From an uncultured Pelagibacteraceae bacterium (lineage in GTDB: Bacteria; Pseudomonadota; Alphaproteobacteria; Pelagibacterales; Pelagibacteraceae): DNA of 64,000 nucleotides. Of the stretch, positions 55,154-64,000 are shown piece after piece. Numbering within the stretch: position 1 is the first letter of the stretch; every line of letters starts with the position of its first letter. A program made the translations under genes and the position numbers. The notes beneath the pieces were generated by a model, which was not told the DNA's origin, did no database searches, and was given only the letters and a program-made list of their open reading frames with translations. Where the stretch lies: contig CACBFJ010000003.1 in the NCBI GenBank assembly GCA_902538495.1, positions 39,045-103,044 on the forward strand. The letters run 5' to 3'.

Positions 55154-57296
55154 TTTTAATCAATCTTAAGTGCAGTTGTTTAGGCTGCATTCTTAGTTTA
55201 GCTTTACCTCTTCCAGATAAGCTCGGATTATTCATAAAATATTCATGAGCTGAAAAGGAATCGCTCTTACTATATTTAATTTTTTTATAATTACCATCAG
55301 CTTCAAGTTCCCAGCTCTGATTAGTATCAAGATAATTTGCCAACATTATTTGATCTAAGATCTGTTCATGAACAGTCTCATTTTCAATTGGGACTAGAAG
55401 TTCTACCCTTCGATTTAAATTTCTCGGCATTAAATCAGCTGACGAAATATATACTTTTGCATTTCTATTAGGCATTTTTTTTGTACCATTACTAAAACAA
55501 TAAATTCTAGAATGCTCTAAAAATCTTCCTATGATACTTTTTACAAATATGTTTTCTGATCTATCTTTTACTCCTGGTCTTAAACAACAAACACCCCTTA
55601 CAAATAAATGAATTTTTACACCAGCATTCGAAGCTTCATAAAATTTATCAATAATTTCTGGATCTACTAAAGAGTTCATTTTTGCCCAAATAGCTGCAAA
55701 TTTTCCATTTTTAGAATTTTTAATTTCAGCATCAATATTTTCATTTAAGGTTTGCCTCATATTTACTGGCGAAATAGAAATTTTATTTAAATTTTTTGGT
55801 TTTGCGTATCCTGTTACATAATTGAAGAACTTTTCAACATCTGATGCCATTTTCTTATCACAACTAAATAAAGACAAATCAGTATAAATTTTAGCATTTA
55901 CTGGATGATAATTGCCAGTTCCTAAATGAAAATAAGTTTGTATTTTACCCTGTTCTCTTCTTAAAACTAATGATGATTTTGCATGAGTTTTATATTTAGC
56001 AAAACCATAAACAATTTGAACACCTACTTTTTCTAAACTTCTTGATAGTTGAATATTAGCTTCCTCATCAAATCTAGCTTTAATTTCAATTAAAGCGGTA
56101 ACTGTTTTTCCGTTTTCTGCAGCTGTTATTAAAGCTTTAACAATAGGTGAGTCTAGAGTTGTTCTATATAGAGTTTGTTTTATAGCTATAACTTTTTTAT
56201 CATTTGCTGCTTGGTTTAAAAATTCAATTACTGAGTCAAATGTTTCAAAAGGATGATGAACAACTAAATCTTTCTTTTTAATAGTTTCAAAAAAATTATC
56301 ATTATATTCTTTTAATCTTTCAACTTCTCTAGGTGTAAAATGTTTAAATCTTAATTTTGGATTTTTTACTTTACATATTTGATCTATATCTTGAATTCCA
56401 ACAAGGCCAGCAACATCATAAATATAGTCAGGATTTATATCTAATTTATTAATTATAAATCTTATCAATTCGTTATCACTATTTTCAAGAACCTCTAAAC
56501 GAACAATATCACCCGTTCTACGTCTTTTTAAAGCCAATTCAAAAGATCTAACCAAATCTTCTGCTTCCTCTTGAATCTCTACATCGCTGTCTCTTATTAC
56601 TCTAAAAATCATTTTCTTTTCTAAATCATGATCTGGAAAAATTTCATTAGCAAAAAAACTTATTACATCATCTAGAATCACAAATTTCTTATGATTTTTT
56701 GAAGACTCAATTTCAATAAATCTAGATAATGCTTTTGGTATTACTATTATTGAGTTTAAAATCCTTTTTTTATTTTTTTTTCTTAACTTCATTACAATTG
56801 CTCTTCCTTGATTGATTATAAATGGAAATGGATGTGCAGGATCAATTGCTGATGGTGTTAATAAAGGGTAAATCTCTTCTTTAAATATTTCTAAAAGTTT
56901 TTTTTTATCCTTAGTATTTAAATTAACTGGTTTAACTAAATTGATATTATTTTTTTTTAATTCCATAATCAGTTGAATAAAAATTTTGTTCTGTTTTTTT
57001 AATAGATTCTTAGTTTCAAGCACTACCTCATCCATTTGCTCTTCAGGTGTCAAACCATCAGAGCTAAGTGAGTCAACTTCTTGTTTTATTTGACTATATA
57101 ACCCAGCTACACGGACCATAAAAAATTCATCTAGATTAGACCCAGCAATTGATAAAAACTTTACTCTTTCATAAAGAGGATTTTCGATATTTTGCGCCTC
57201 TAAAAGTACTCTATCGTTAAATTTTAACCATGAAAGCTCTCTATTTATATATTTAGATTTCAACTCTTCTTTATGTTGTTTTTTTAAAGCAGTCAT
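55140..57296 (-). CDS. ppk1: polyphosphate kinase 1
   Basis: A 718-residue kinase that builds polyphosphate from ATP. YINRELSWLKFNDRVL starts the N-terminal domain; the autophosphorylated histidine is in YKTHAKSSLVLRRE and the second in LGTGNYH; the C-terminal phospholipase-D-like domain has RNLNRRVELLVPIE. It diverges from the sixA-like gene with 13 bases between starts and is followed by ppx. Confidence 0.95.
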   Translation of the reverse strand: MTALKKQHKEELKSKYINRELSWLKFNDRVLLEAQNIENPLYERVKFLSIAGSNLDEFFMVRVAGLYSQIKQEVDSLSSDGLTPEEQMDEVVLETKNLLKKQNKIFIQLIMELKKNNINLVKPVNLNTKDKKKLLEIFKEEIYPLLTPSAIDPAHPFPFIINQGRAIVMKLRKKNKKRILNSIIVIPKALSRFIEIESSKNHKKFVILDDVISFFANEIFPDHDLEKKMIFRVIRDSDVEIQEEAEDLVRSFELALKRRRTGDIVRLEVLENSDNELIRFIINKLDINPDYIYDVAGLVGIQDIDQICKVKNPKLRFKHFTPREVERLKEYNDNFFETIKKKDLVVHHPFETFDSVIEFLNQAANDKKVIAIKQTLYRTTLDSPIVKALITAAENGKTVTALIEIKARFDEEANIQLSRSLEKVGVQIVYGFAKYKTHAKSSLVLRREQGKIQTYFHLGTGNYHPVNAKIYTDLSLFSCDKKMASDVEKFFNYVTGYAKPKNLNKISISPVNMRQTLNENIDAEIKNSKNGKFAAIWAKMNSLVDPEIIDKFYEASNAGVKIHLFVRGVCCLRPGVKDRSENIFVKSIIGRFLEHSRIYCFSNGTKKMPNRNAKVYISSADLMPRNLNRRVELLVPIENETVHEQILDQIMLANYLDTNQSWELEADGNYKKIKYSKSDSFSAHEYFMNNPSLSGRGKAKLRMQPKQLHLRLIKSGSN

Positions 57297-57309
57297 ATAT
57301 TTAGATTTT

Positions 57310-57834
57310 ATGTATCAATTATACGTCATGAGACACGCAAAATCTAGTTGGGATGATTTAAGTATTAATGATTTTGATAGACCACTTACTAAAAGAGGCA
57401 AGAAAAATGCAAAAATGATCTGTGAATTTTTTGTTAAAAAAAAATTTGAATTTGATTATGCATTAATTTCATCATCAAAAAGAACAAAAAAAACTTTTCA
57501 AATTTTAGCCAAGAAAATTAATAAGCCAAAAAAAGTTAATTTTTCAAAAGATTTATATTTAGTTGATGAGAATGCAATTGTAAAAAAAATTAAAGAAATA
57601 TCCAGTGAATATAAATCAATTTTGATTATAAACCATGAACCATCAGTGAAAAATTTAGTACGAAATCTTACAAAAAATCATAATACGAATAATTTTAAAC
57701 TAATGAATTATAAATTCCCAACAGCAGCATTTGCAAAAATTGAGTTTGATATTAAATCCTGGAATGAAGTTGAGAAAAAGGGAGTATTAAAAAAATTTAT
57801 AAGACCCAAAGATCTTCAAGATTCTAAAGAATAA
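57310..57834 (+). CDS. SixA-like histidine phosphatase
   Basis: A 174-residue phosphatase of the histidine-phosphatase superfamily. MRHAKSSWDD (8-17) is the RHG-type active site with His9, DFDRPLTKRGKKNA follows, and the second histidine lies in INHEPSVKNL. SixA removes phosphate from histidine phosphotransfer domains, but others act on small phosphoesters. It lies between ppk1 and phoB, linking it to phosphate metabolism. Confidence 0.85.
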   Translation: MYQLYVMRHAKSSWDDLSINDFDRPLTKRGKKNAKMICEFFVKKKFEFDYALISSSKRTKKTFQILAKKINKPKKVNFSKDLYLVDENAIVKKIKEISSEYKSILIINHEPSVKNLVRNLTKNHNTNNFKLMNYKFPTAAFAKIEFDIKSWNEVEKKGVLKKFIRPKDLQDSKE

Positions 57835-58499
57835 CCAGCTGATCTTACTGTTCTAATTAAAGGTTTTGTATTTTGTATGTTAATTGCTTGTCTTAATCTT
57901 CTAATATGAACATCAACTGTTCTAGACTCAACATATATATTTTCTCCCCAAACATTGTTTAAGAGTTGTTCTCTTGAATAAACTCTTTTTGGATTTTTGA
58001 TAAAAAAATCTAAGAGTTTAAATTCAGTTGGACCCAAAGTAATTTCTTTATCTTTTCTATAAACTCTTTTTGTAATCCGATCTATTTTTAAATCAGTAAA
58101 TTCTACAATGTCTGATGATGATTGAGGTTTAGATCTTCTCAATAAAGATTTAATTCTAGCATTCAATTCTTTTTGACTAAAAGGTTTAGTTACATAATCA
58201 TCTGCACCTGTATCAAATGCTTTTAATTTGTCTTCTTCCTCCCCTTTTGCAGTTAACATAATGACAGGAATATCATTAAACTTATTATCTTTTTTTAAGT
58301 TTTTACAAATTTCAACACCAGATAATTCTGGTAACATCCAATCCATTAATATTAAATCTGGCTGTTTTAATTTTATTTGTTTAAGAGCATCTTCTCCATT
58401 TTCTGAATGACTGACTTTATAACCTTCTTTTTCAAGATTGTACTTTAACAAACTAACAATTGATGCTTCATCTTCAGCTATGAAAACATGAGCTGACAT
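57816..58499 (-). CDS. phoB: phosphate regulon response regulator PhoB
   Basis: A 227-residue two-domain regulator. The receiver domain has the phospho-acceptor Asp53 in LMDWMLPELSG and the conserved threonine/lysine in MLTAKGE. The OmpR-type winged helix has TEFKLLDFFIKNPKRVYSREQLL and VHIRRLRQAI. It lies directly behind phoU in the pst run, so it is probably autoregulated. No phoR kinase is adjacent. Confidence 0.94.
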   Translation of the reverse strand: MSAHVFIAEDEASIVSLLKYNLEKEGYKVSHSENGEDALKQIKLKQPDLILMDWMLPELSGVEICKNLKKDNKFNDIPVIMLTAKGEEEDKLKAFDTGADDYVTKPFSQKELNARIKSLLRRSKPQSSSDIVEFTDLKIDRITKRVYRKDKEITLGPTEFKLLDFFIKNPKRVYSREQLLNNVWGENIYVESRTVDVHIRRLRQAINIQNTKPLIRTVRSAGYSLES

Positions 58500-58502
58500 A
58501 AA

Positions 58503-59210
58503 TCATTTTTCTCCGGTTACAATTGGCTCTGTTCCCTTGGGTCTATCACCTTCTAAATATTCGCCTTTAACTAAATAATAAACTTGTTCTGCAACATTTG
58601 TAGTATGATCACCAATACGCTCTATGTTTTTAGTTACAAACAATAAATGGGTTCCATCTTCTAAATTTTTTTCATTTTCTTTAAGATATTTTATAACTTC
58701 TTGCATACAAAGATTTGTTAGATCATCTATTTGCTCATCACCTTCCCAAACATTTACTGCCATTGGCGCAGATCTTTCTAGATAAGCATCTAATGTTGAT
58801 TTTAATTGTTTTTGAACATTGGTAGATACTCTATTCAATGAGTCTACCAAGTTCTTTGGAAGATTTTCGTTAAGCAAAAGTGTTCTCTTGGATATATTTT
58901 TTGCTAAATCACCTATTCTTTCTAAATCTGAAGACATTTTCAAAGCCGTTACTGTCTCTCTTAAATCAATTGCCATAGGTTGTCTTAAAGCAATTAAATT
59001 CACAACTTGCTGTTCAATTAAAGTCTCATATTTATCTATTTTTTCATCTTCTTGAATAACAGCTTCTGCAATATTGTTATCTCTTGTTGTAATGGCTTGA
59101 ATTGCTTTACCTAAAGAATCTTCGCATGCACTTCCCATTTTAATTATATTAGCATTAAGATTTTTTAGTTCTTCTTCGTAAGATTTGACTGTATGTGGTG
59201 CTTCAGACAT
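58503..59210 (-). CDS. phoU: phosphate transport system regulator PhoU
   Basis: A 235-residue protein of two three-helix bundles with the PhoU repeats SDLERIGDLAKNI and TKNIERIGDHTTNVAEQV, each with the E/DxxxD metal motif. It connects Pst transport with the PhoR/PhoB signal. It starts on the last base of pstB, so translation is coupled. Confidence 0.95.
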   Translation of the reverse strand: MSEAPHTVKSYEEELKNLNANIIKMGSACEDSLGKAIQAITTRDNNIAEAVIQEDEKIDKYETLIEQQVVNLIALRQPMAIDLRETVTALKMSSDLERIGDLAKNISKRTLLLNENLPKNLVDSLNRVSTNVQKQLKSTLDAYLERSAPMAVNVWEGDEQIDDLTNLCMQEVIKYLKENEKNLEDGTHLLFVTKNIERIGDHTTNVAEQVYYLVKGEYLEGDRPKGTEPIVTGEK

Positions 59211-59965
59211 TATCCAAACCTCCCTGTTATATAATCTTGCGTTTTTTTATTATCAGGATTCTTAAATATTTTATCAGTAGATCCATGTTCAATCAATTGT
59301 CCTAAATGAAAAAAACCTGTATTTTGAGAAACACGTGCTGCTTGAGCCATAGAATGAGTTACAATTATTATTGTGTGCTCTTTTTTTAACTCATCAATCA
59401 ATTCTTCAATTTGTGCTGTTGCTATTGGATCTAATGCTGAACAAGGTTCATCCATTAATATAACTTCAGGTCTTACAGAAATCGCTCTAGCAATACAAAG
59501 TCTTTGCTGTTGTCCTCCAGATAATCCAGTTCCAGGTTCATGCAACCTATCTTTTACCTCTTCCCATAATGCAGCCTTTTTCAAACTAGTTTCAACAATT
59601 TCATCCATTTCTTGTTTTGATTGAGCCATACCATGAATTGTTGGACCGTAAGATACATTTTCATATAAAGTTTTTGGGAAAGGATTGGGTTTTTGAAAAA
59701 CCATACCAATTTTTTCTCTTAGTCTTACGACATCACAACTTTTATCATTGATATTAAAATCATTAATTAAAATTTCTCCTTTAACACTACAGATATCAAT
59801 TACATCATTCATTCTATTAAGACATCTTAGGAAAGTTGATTTACCACAACCAGATGGACCAATTAATGCCGTTACTTGATTTTCCTCAATATCTAAACTT
59901 ATATTAAAGAGCGCTTGTTTTTTTCCATAAAAAACATCAACATCTTTTGCTTTAATCTTTATCAT
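59210..59965 (-). CDS. pstB: phosphate ABC transporter ATP-binding protein
   Basis: A 251-residue ABC ATPase: Walker [10 protein letters not shown] (36-44), Q-loop region [16 protein letters not shown], signature [14 protein letters not shown] and Walker [13 protein letters not shown]. The ATG at 59965 is preferred because GGAG lies seven bases ahead of it and it follows the pstA stop; a start at 59986 would overlap pstA by 20 bases and has no such site. Confidence 0.94.
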   Translation of the reverse strand: MIKIKAKDVDVFYGKKQALFNISLDIEENQVTALIGPSGCGKSTFLRCLNRMNDVIDICSVKGEILINDFNINDKSCDVVRLREKIGMVFQKPNPFPKTLYENVSYGPTIHGMAQSKQEMDEIVETSLKKAALWEEVKDRLHEPGTGLSGGQQQRLCIARAISVRPEVILMDEPCSALDPIATAQIEELIDELKKEHTIIIVTHSMAQAARVSQNTGFFHLGQLIEHGSTDKIFKNPDNKKTQDYITGRFG

Positions 59966-59966
59966 T

Positions 59967-61235
59967 TTAACTCCATTTTTTCTCAAACTTATGTCTTATT
60001 ATTTGGGCAAATAAATTCATTATTATTAAAAAGCCAAGTAAGACCATTATACATGCCGAAACTTTTTCTACAAATCCCCTTTCAGCACTTTCAGCCCAAA
60101 TATAAATTTGAACTGGTAAGCTTGCAGCAGGATCCATGGGTGATCCAGGTATCGTATTAACAAAAGCAACCATTCCAATTAAAATTAAGGGTGCAGTTTC
60201 TCCTAAAGCTTGAGCTAAACCAATTATTGTTCCTGATAACGTGCCAGGCATAGAAAGAGGAACTGTATGATGCATTGTGGTTTGCATTCGACTTGCTCCC
60301 ATAGCAAGTGCTGCCTCTCTTATACTTGGTGGAACTGCTTTTAAAGATGCTCTAGCAGCTATAATTATTGTTGGTAGGGTCATTAAGGACAAAGTGATAC
60401 CTCCAACTAATGGGGTAGACCTTGGTAATTGAAATATAGCCAATAAAACTCCTAACCCTAATAGACCAAAAACTATAGATGGAACCGCTGCTAAGTTGTT
60501 TATATTAACTTCAATAAAATCAGTAAATCTATTTTTAGGGGCAAATTCTTCAAGATAGATTGCAGCTAGAACCGCAACAGGAAAAGCTATCATTAAACAA
60601 ACAAGTATAGAAAAAATTGAGCCCATAAAAGAACTTGCTATTCCAGCTAGCTCAGCTTCTCTTGAGTCTGCATTTGTAAAAAAACTTATGTTAAATTTAC
60701 TTTCAACCTTACCATTTGCAACAAGTTGATCAAAAATTTTTAATTGATAATCGCTTACTCTTCTTTGGTCTTCAGGTAAATCTCTTGGATAATTTCCTTT
60801 AAAGACTTGGTCTAAATCATCTGAAGCAGTTAGATAAACTTCCTTTGTTTTTCCTATTAAATTAGGGTCATTTAAAAGTTCATTTTTAATTTCTTTTTCA
60901 AAAAAATAAGACACCATTCTCTTCAATTCATTTTCTTGATCTTCATTGGCGTTTGGATCTAAATCAGCCATTGATTTTAATGCTATATCGTAATAATCAG
61001 CGTCCTGTAAATCTTCTTTAGAAGGATTTTGGTCTAACATCATTAATTCAGCATCGAAAGTTACTGGAACAATAAGCCATGTTTTTTGAAAAGCTGAATA
61101 GCCAGTTGAAAAAATTTTAAAAATAAAGATTGTTAAAAATAAAAGTGCCATAAAAATTGCACTCAGACCGTATAAGCGAAATCGCTGTTCAGCTTTATAT
61201 CTTTTATTTAATAATTGTTCTTTATTTTTATTCAT
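59967..61235 (-). CDS. pstA: phosphate ABC transporter permease PstA
   Basis: A 422-residue permease. The C-terminal part (about 195-410) has six hydrophobic segments and the [13 protein letters not shown] loop that contacts the ATPase. The N-terminal part has one hydrophobic segment plus a 150-residue soluble insertion, as in long alphaproteobacterial PstA. It overlaps pstC by eight bases. Confidence 0.93.
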   Translation of the reverse strand: MNKNKEQLLNKRYKAEQRFRLYGLSAIFMALLFLTIFIFKIFSTGYSAFQKTWLIVPVTFDAELMMLDQNPSKEDLQDADYYDIALKSMADLDPNANEDQENELKRMVSYFFEKEIKNELLNDPNLIGKTKEVYLTASDDLDQVFKGNYPRDLPEDQRRVSDYQLKIFDQLVANGKVESKFNISFFTNADSREAELAGIASSFMGSIFSILVCLMIAFPVAVLAAIYLEEFAPKNRFTDFIEVNINNLAAVPSIVFGLLGLGVLLAIFQLPRSTPLVGGITLSLMTLPTIIIAARASLKAVPPSIREAALAMGASRMQTTMHHTVPLSMPGTLSGTIIGLAQALGETAPLILIGMVAFVNTIPGSPMDPAASLPVQIYIWAESAERGFVEKVSACIMVLLGFLIIMNLFAQIIRHKFEKKWS

Positions 61236-62613
61236 ATTTTTCTCTATATTTTTTAACTACTCTCAAGGCCACAATATTTAAACAAAGTGTTACTAAAAAT
61301 AATGACATACCTAAAGCAAAAGCAGCTTGCGTTTTTGGGTCGCCAAAAGCTTGGTCGCCAATTAGAATAACTACAATTTGAGCTGTAATCGTTGAAGTAG
61401 ACTCTAAAGGATTTAAAGTTAAATTAGCAGCTAAACCAGAGGCCATAACAACTATCATTGTTTCTCCAATAGCTCTTGAAACACCAAGTAAAATAGATCC
61501 AACTATCCCCGGCAATGCCGCGGGAAAAATAACTCTCTTAATTGTTTCTGATTTAGTTGCTCCCATAGCGTAACTTCCATCTCTTAAACTTTGAGGCACA
61601 CTTGTAATTACATCGTCACTTAAACTTGAAATAAATGGTATAATCATAATACCCATTACCCCTCCTGCTGCTAAAGCACTTTCAGCTGAAACTTCAAGAC
61701 CCATTGAAGTTCCTAATTCTTTCAAAAATGGTCCAACAGTTAGGGCAGCAAAAAAACCATAAACAACTGTTGGTATACCAGCTAAAATTTCAATTAATGG
61801 TTTTGCATATTGTCTAACTTTAGTTGATGCATATTCAGCTAAATAAATTCCACTCATTAATCCAATTGGGATAGCAACGCACATAGCAATAAATGCAATA
61901 AAAAAAGTACCTGCAAAAATAGGTACTGCTCCAAAAGTATCTGAATACATTGTCGGATCTAAAGCCTCAGAAGAATCTCTAACAAAAGCTTTTGCTGGAT
62001 ACCAGTGAGTTCCAAAGACAAAATCAAATAATGGAATTACTTTAAAAAAATCTATAGTTTGAAATATAAGTGAGAAAACTATTCCAACAGTAGTTAATAT
62101 TGCAGCTAAAGAAGCTGTAAATAAAACTGCGTTCAAAAATTTTTCAACTGGTTCTCTTGTTCTAGAATTAGATGAAATTCTTTTATACGCATAAGCAACA
62201 GAGGCAATAATTGCAGATAATACTATAACAACTTTTGAACTTTGAGCTATTGATCGAAGACTTAAATATTTTTCAGCTGAAGCTTCAATAAAAGGTGTAA
62301 TTTCTCCAGTGAATTGCCCTCGAGACAATGCTTTTGATTTTTCGTATAATAAATTTAATTCATCATCAAGATAACCTTGATTTGAATAATCACTTAAGAT
62401 TAATAGTTTTACAATTGTGGGCTCAAAAATTGCCCATAATGAAAAAATTATAAAGGCTGGTATTGCACACCAGATTGCAAGATAATAACCATAAAATTGT
62501 GGTAATGCGGTTAATCTTTTTTTTGTAGATTGAATTGTATATGCTTTTTTGCGTCCAAAATAATAGCTTGTGAAACCTAGAAGAACAATAAATGTAAATA
62601 ATATTAAGTTCAC
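61228..62613 (-). CDS. pstC: phosphate ABC transporter permease PstC
   Basis: A 461-residue permease, longer than the E. coli protein because of extra hydrophobic segments and a soluble stretch at the N-terminus. The permease core has LAEYASTKVRQYAKPLIEIL and the ATPase contact loop DGSYAMGATKSET. It starts after the terminator behind pstS, so its expression depends on read-through or on a promoter in the 90-base gap. AAGGAG lies six bases before the start. Confidence 0.93.
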   Translation of the reverse strand: MNLILFTFIVLLGFTSYYFGRKKAYTIQSTKKRLTALPQFYGYYLAIWCAIPAFIIFSLWAIFEPTIVKLLILSDYSNQGYLDDELNLLYEKSKALSRGQFTGEITPFIEASAEKYLSLRSIAQSSKVVIVLSAIIASVAYAYKRISSNSRTREPVEKFLNAVLFTASLAAILTTVGIVFSLIFQTIDFFKVIPLFDFVFGTHWYPAKAFVRDSSEALDPTMYSDTFGAVPIFAGTFFIAFIAMCVAIPIGLMSGIYLAEYASTKVRQYAKPLIEILAGIPTVVYGFFAALTVGPFLKELGTSMGLEVSAESALAAGGVMGIMIIPFISSLSDDVITSVPQSLRDGSYAMGATKSETIKRVIFPAALPGIVGSILLGVSRAIGETMIVVMASGLAANLTLNPLESTSTITAQIVVILIGDQAFGDPKTQAAFALGMSLFLVTLCLNIVALRVVKKYREKYE

Positions 62614-62648
62614 AGAATCTCCTTAAATGAGGACTTTACTCTTTTTTT

Positions 62649-62680
62649 AAAAAAAAAGGGGTCTAAAAAGACCCCCTTTT
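62649..62680 (-). terminator. intrinsic terminator between pstS and pstC
   Basis: On the minus strand GGGGTC pairs with GACCCC around TTTTTA, flanked by A and T runs, with nine T following. It lies between pstS and pstC and should make pstS far more abundant than the membrane parts, a common arrangement for binding-protein genes. Confidence 0.85.
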
Positions 62681-62705
62681 TAATCATTTGTTAACTGAGG
62701 AATAA

Positions 62706-63737
62706 TTAATTACCCATAGCAACTAGCTTCGTAGCATTAGTTCTAGTTGTTTTATACAACTTAGAGTCTAATGGCACTAAACCAATGTCTGCTAAGTAAC
62801 CACCTTTTCCAATAGCTTTCTTAGTTGTGAATTCTTTCACAAACTCATGTAAGCCTGGAATTACTCCAACGTGTGCTTTTTTCACGTAGAAGAATAAAGG
62901 TCTAGCAACAGCATAACTGTAGTCTTGAATAGACTTTAATGACGGTTGTCCACCATCAATACTTGCTGCTTGCAATTTATCTTTTGCAGCTAAGAAATAA
63001 CTGAAACCAAAGAAACCAAACATTTCTTTATCTTGAGTTAACTTTTGGATGATTAAACTATCGTTTTCTCCAACTTCAATAGCAGCACCATCTTCTCTGT
63101 AAAGTTTTTGAGGTTTTTTGTATTTTTTATTTCCAGCTTCAAAACCAGCTTTATAAAGAGCTTTAGCTTCTTTAGTCATACCTTTTTTCATTACTAAAGA
63201 ATTCCAAGCATCTCTAGTTCCTGATGTTCCTGGTGGGATCATCACTGAAATTTTTTGTTTTGGTAAGCTAGGGTCAATTTGGTCCCAAGTTTTATAAATA
63301 TTTGGAACTAATTTACCATCAACAACTGTATGAGCAGCAAGTGCTAAATATAATTGTTCTTTAGTAAAGTTTACTGGTTTTGCATCTTTGCTGTAAGCTA
63401 ATGTAATACCATCGTTACCAATTACGATCTCAACGATATCATTAACACCATTTTTCTTACATAGAGCTTTTTCTTTATCTTTCATAGCTCTTGATGCATT
63501 TGTAATATCTGGATGTTGTTCACCTACACCAGCACAGAATAGTTTAGCTCCACCACCAGTACCAGTAGACTCGATTACAGGAGTTTTAAATCCTGAACCA
63601 CCAAATCTTTCAGCAACAACTGTTGCATAAGGGAATACTGTAGAAGAACCAACTATCTTAATTTGATCTCTTGCTTGAGCAACAGTTGCAATTGAAAGTG
63701 CAACTAAAGAAGCAATTACTATAGTTAGTTTTTTCAT
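62706..63737 (-). CDS. pstS: phosphate ABC transporter substrate-binding protein
   Basis: A 343-residue periplasmic phosphate binder with a signal peptide of about 22 residues (ends VAQA). Binding-site segments are IVGSSTVFPYAT, STGTGGGAKLFCAGVG, ITNASRAMK and PPGTSGTRDAWNS. AAAGGA precedes the start by ten bases. It has a Pho box upstream and its own terminator downstream, so it is likely the most expressed gene of the system. Confidence 0.95.
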   Translation of the reverse strand: MKKLTIVIASLVALSIATVAQARDQIKIVGSSTVFPYATVVAERFGGSGFKTPVIESTGTGGGAKLFCAGVGEQHPDITNASRAMKDKEKALCKKNGVNDIVEIVIGNDGITLAYSKDAKPVNFTKEQLYLALAAHTVVDGKLVPNIYKTWDQIDPSLPKQKISVMIPPGTSGTRDAWNSLVMKKGMTKEAKALYKAGFEAGNKKYKKPQKLYREDGAAIEVGENDSLIIQKLTQDKEMFGFFGFSYFLAAKDKLQAASIDGGQPSLKSIQDYSYAVARPLFFYVKKAHVGVIPGLHEFVKEFTTKKAIGKGGYLADIGLVPLDSKLYKTTRTNATKLVAMGN

Positions 63738-63807
63738 TATCTATAATCCTTTCGTTATTTATTAATTAAAAGATGATTGACTCGTATAAATTTATTGAAT
63801 CTTTAAT

Positions 63808-63825
63808 ATTACAGAATTGTTACAC
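63808..63825 (-). promoter_or_regulatory. Pho box of pstS
   Basis: On the minus strand GTGTAAC-AATT-CTGTAAT forms two 7-base direct repeats separated by four bases, close to the PhoB consensus CTGTCAT-N4-CTGTCAT. It lies about 70 bases before the pstS start, with an AT-rich -10-like AATAAAT about 11 bases downstream of the box. Confidence 0.75.
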
Positions 63826-63846
63826 TTTTATTAAAAAGGTAACTTT

Positions 63847-64000
63847 TTAGTTGTATTTTTTTGATATAATTATTTGATCAATATCAGTTTCTAAGCCACC
63901 AATACATGAAACAGGGTTTACCTGTTCATTAAGAGCTAGTTCTTTGGTTGGGCGTAAAGTTATTTCTAGTTTTACTAAGTTTACTAATTCCTCTCTAATT
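63847..64000 (-). CDS. C-terminal end of an unidentified gene
   Basis: A minus-strand frame is open from the right edge to TAA at 63847-63849, encoding about 50 residues ending in a lysine/tyrosine-rich tail and containing NPVSCIGGLETD. It is probably the end of a gene that begins beyond the window and precedes pstS. There are too few residues to assign a family. Confidence 0.5.
   Translation of the reverse strand, partial: IREELVNLVKLEITLRPTKELALNEQVNPVSCIGGLETDIDQIIISKKYN

Overview
The window is 64 kb of a very AT-rich, extremely compact bacterial chromosome. Neighbouring genes often share ATGA or TAATG junctions, and intergenic gaps are usually under 100 bases. The gene content and order are alphaproteobacterial: an NDUFS4-like complex I accessory subunit, an MJ0042 zinc-ribbon protein, an SbmA/BacA-type transporter, sdhE, arsC-aqpS, tmk-holB-metG-tatD-MBL hydrolase, and tatABC-scpAB-nagZ-argS-dgt-erpA-xthA. 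Low GC, small genome style and this set together suggest a marine SAR11-clade (Pelagibacter-like) bacterium. That assignment is an inference from style and content, not from a marker-gene search.

Left end (1-3729): the end of argC, a tiny lipoprotein-like gene, homoserine dehydrogenase and two membrane carriers. Accessory stretch (about 3730-9270): a 465-base gap with a candidate sRNA and a tiny ORF; a short MGMT-type alkyltransferase gene preceded by a GC-rich structured RNA that ends in an intrinsic terminator; a 69-residue membrane protein; a tyrosine recombinase with a 14-7-14 inverted repeat just before its start codon; a GT11 glycosyltransferase; a 708-residue double glycosyltransferase; a GIY-YIG protein; and tRNA-Glu. 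This looks like a small genomic island and is the most unusual part of the window.

Core block 1 (9270-22490): glpX, an SbmA/BacA-like transporter and the NDUFS4-like protein; tRNA-Pro; zinc ribbon, nhaA and glutathione peroxidase; then a long leftward run of rarD, mltB, rlpA-like, dac, tmk, holB, metG, tatD and an MBL hydrolase, linking murein turnover with nucleotide, tRNA and replication functions; tRNA-Ser. Core block 2 (22495-36409): sdhE/recG, a DUF502 protein, an M48 protease, tRNA-Lys, tgt, cyclophilin, coaD, gyrA, ssb/uvrA, sodB and a PuuD-like membrane protein. Core block 3 (36406-48326): secF, secD, yajC, serS, tatC, tatB, tatA, scpB, scpA, nagZ, argS and dgt leftward, then erpA and xthA rightward.

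Metal, metalloid and phosphate block (48323-64000): znuA diverges from znuC-znuB-zur across two tandem Zur-like operators. Then come arsC and aqpS for arsenate reduction and arsenite exit, a Nudix hydrolase and a lysine-rich peptide. Polyphosphate genes ppx and ppk1, a SixA-like phosphatase, and phoB-phoU-pstB-pstA-pstC-pstS follow. pstS has a Pho box upstream and an intrinsic terminator downstream. Tgt in this organism has lost its three zinc-binding cysteines, which is notable next to a dedicated zinc uptake system.
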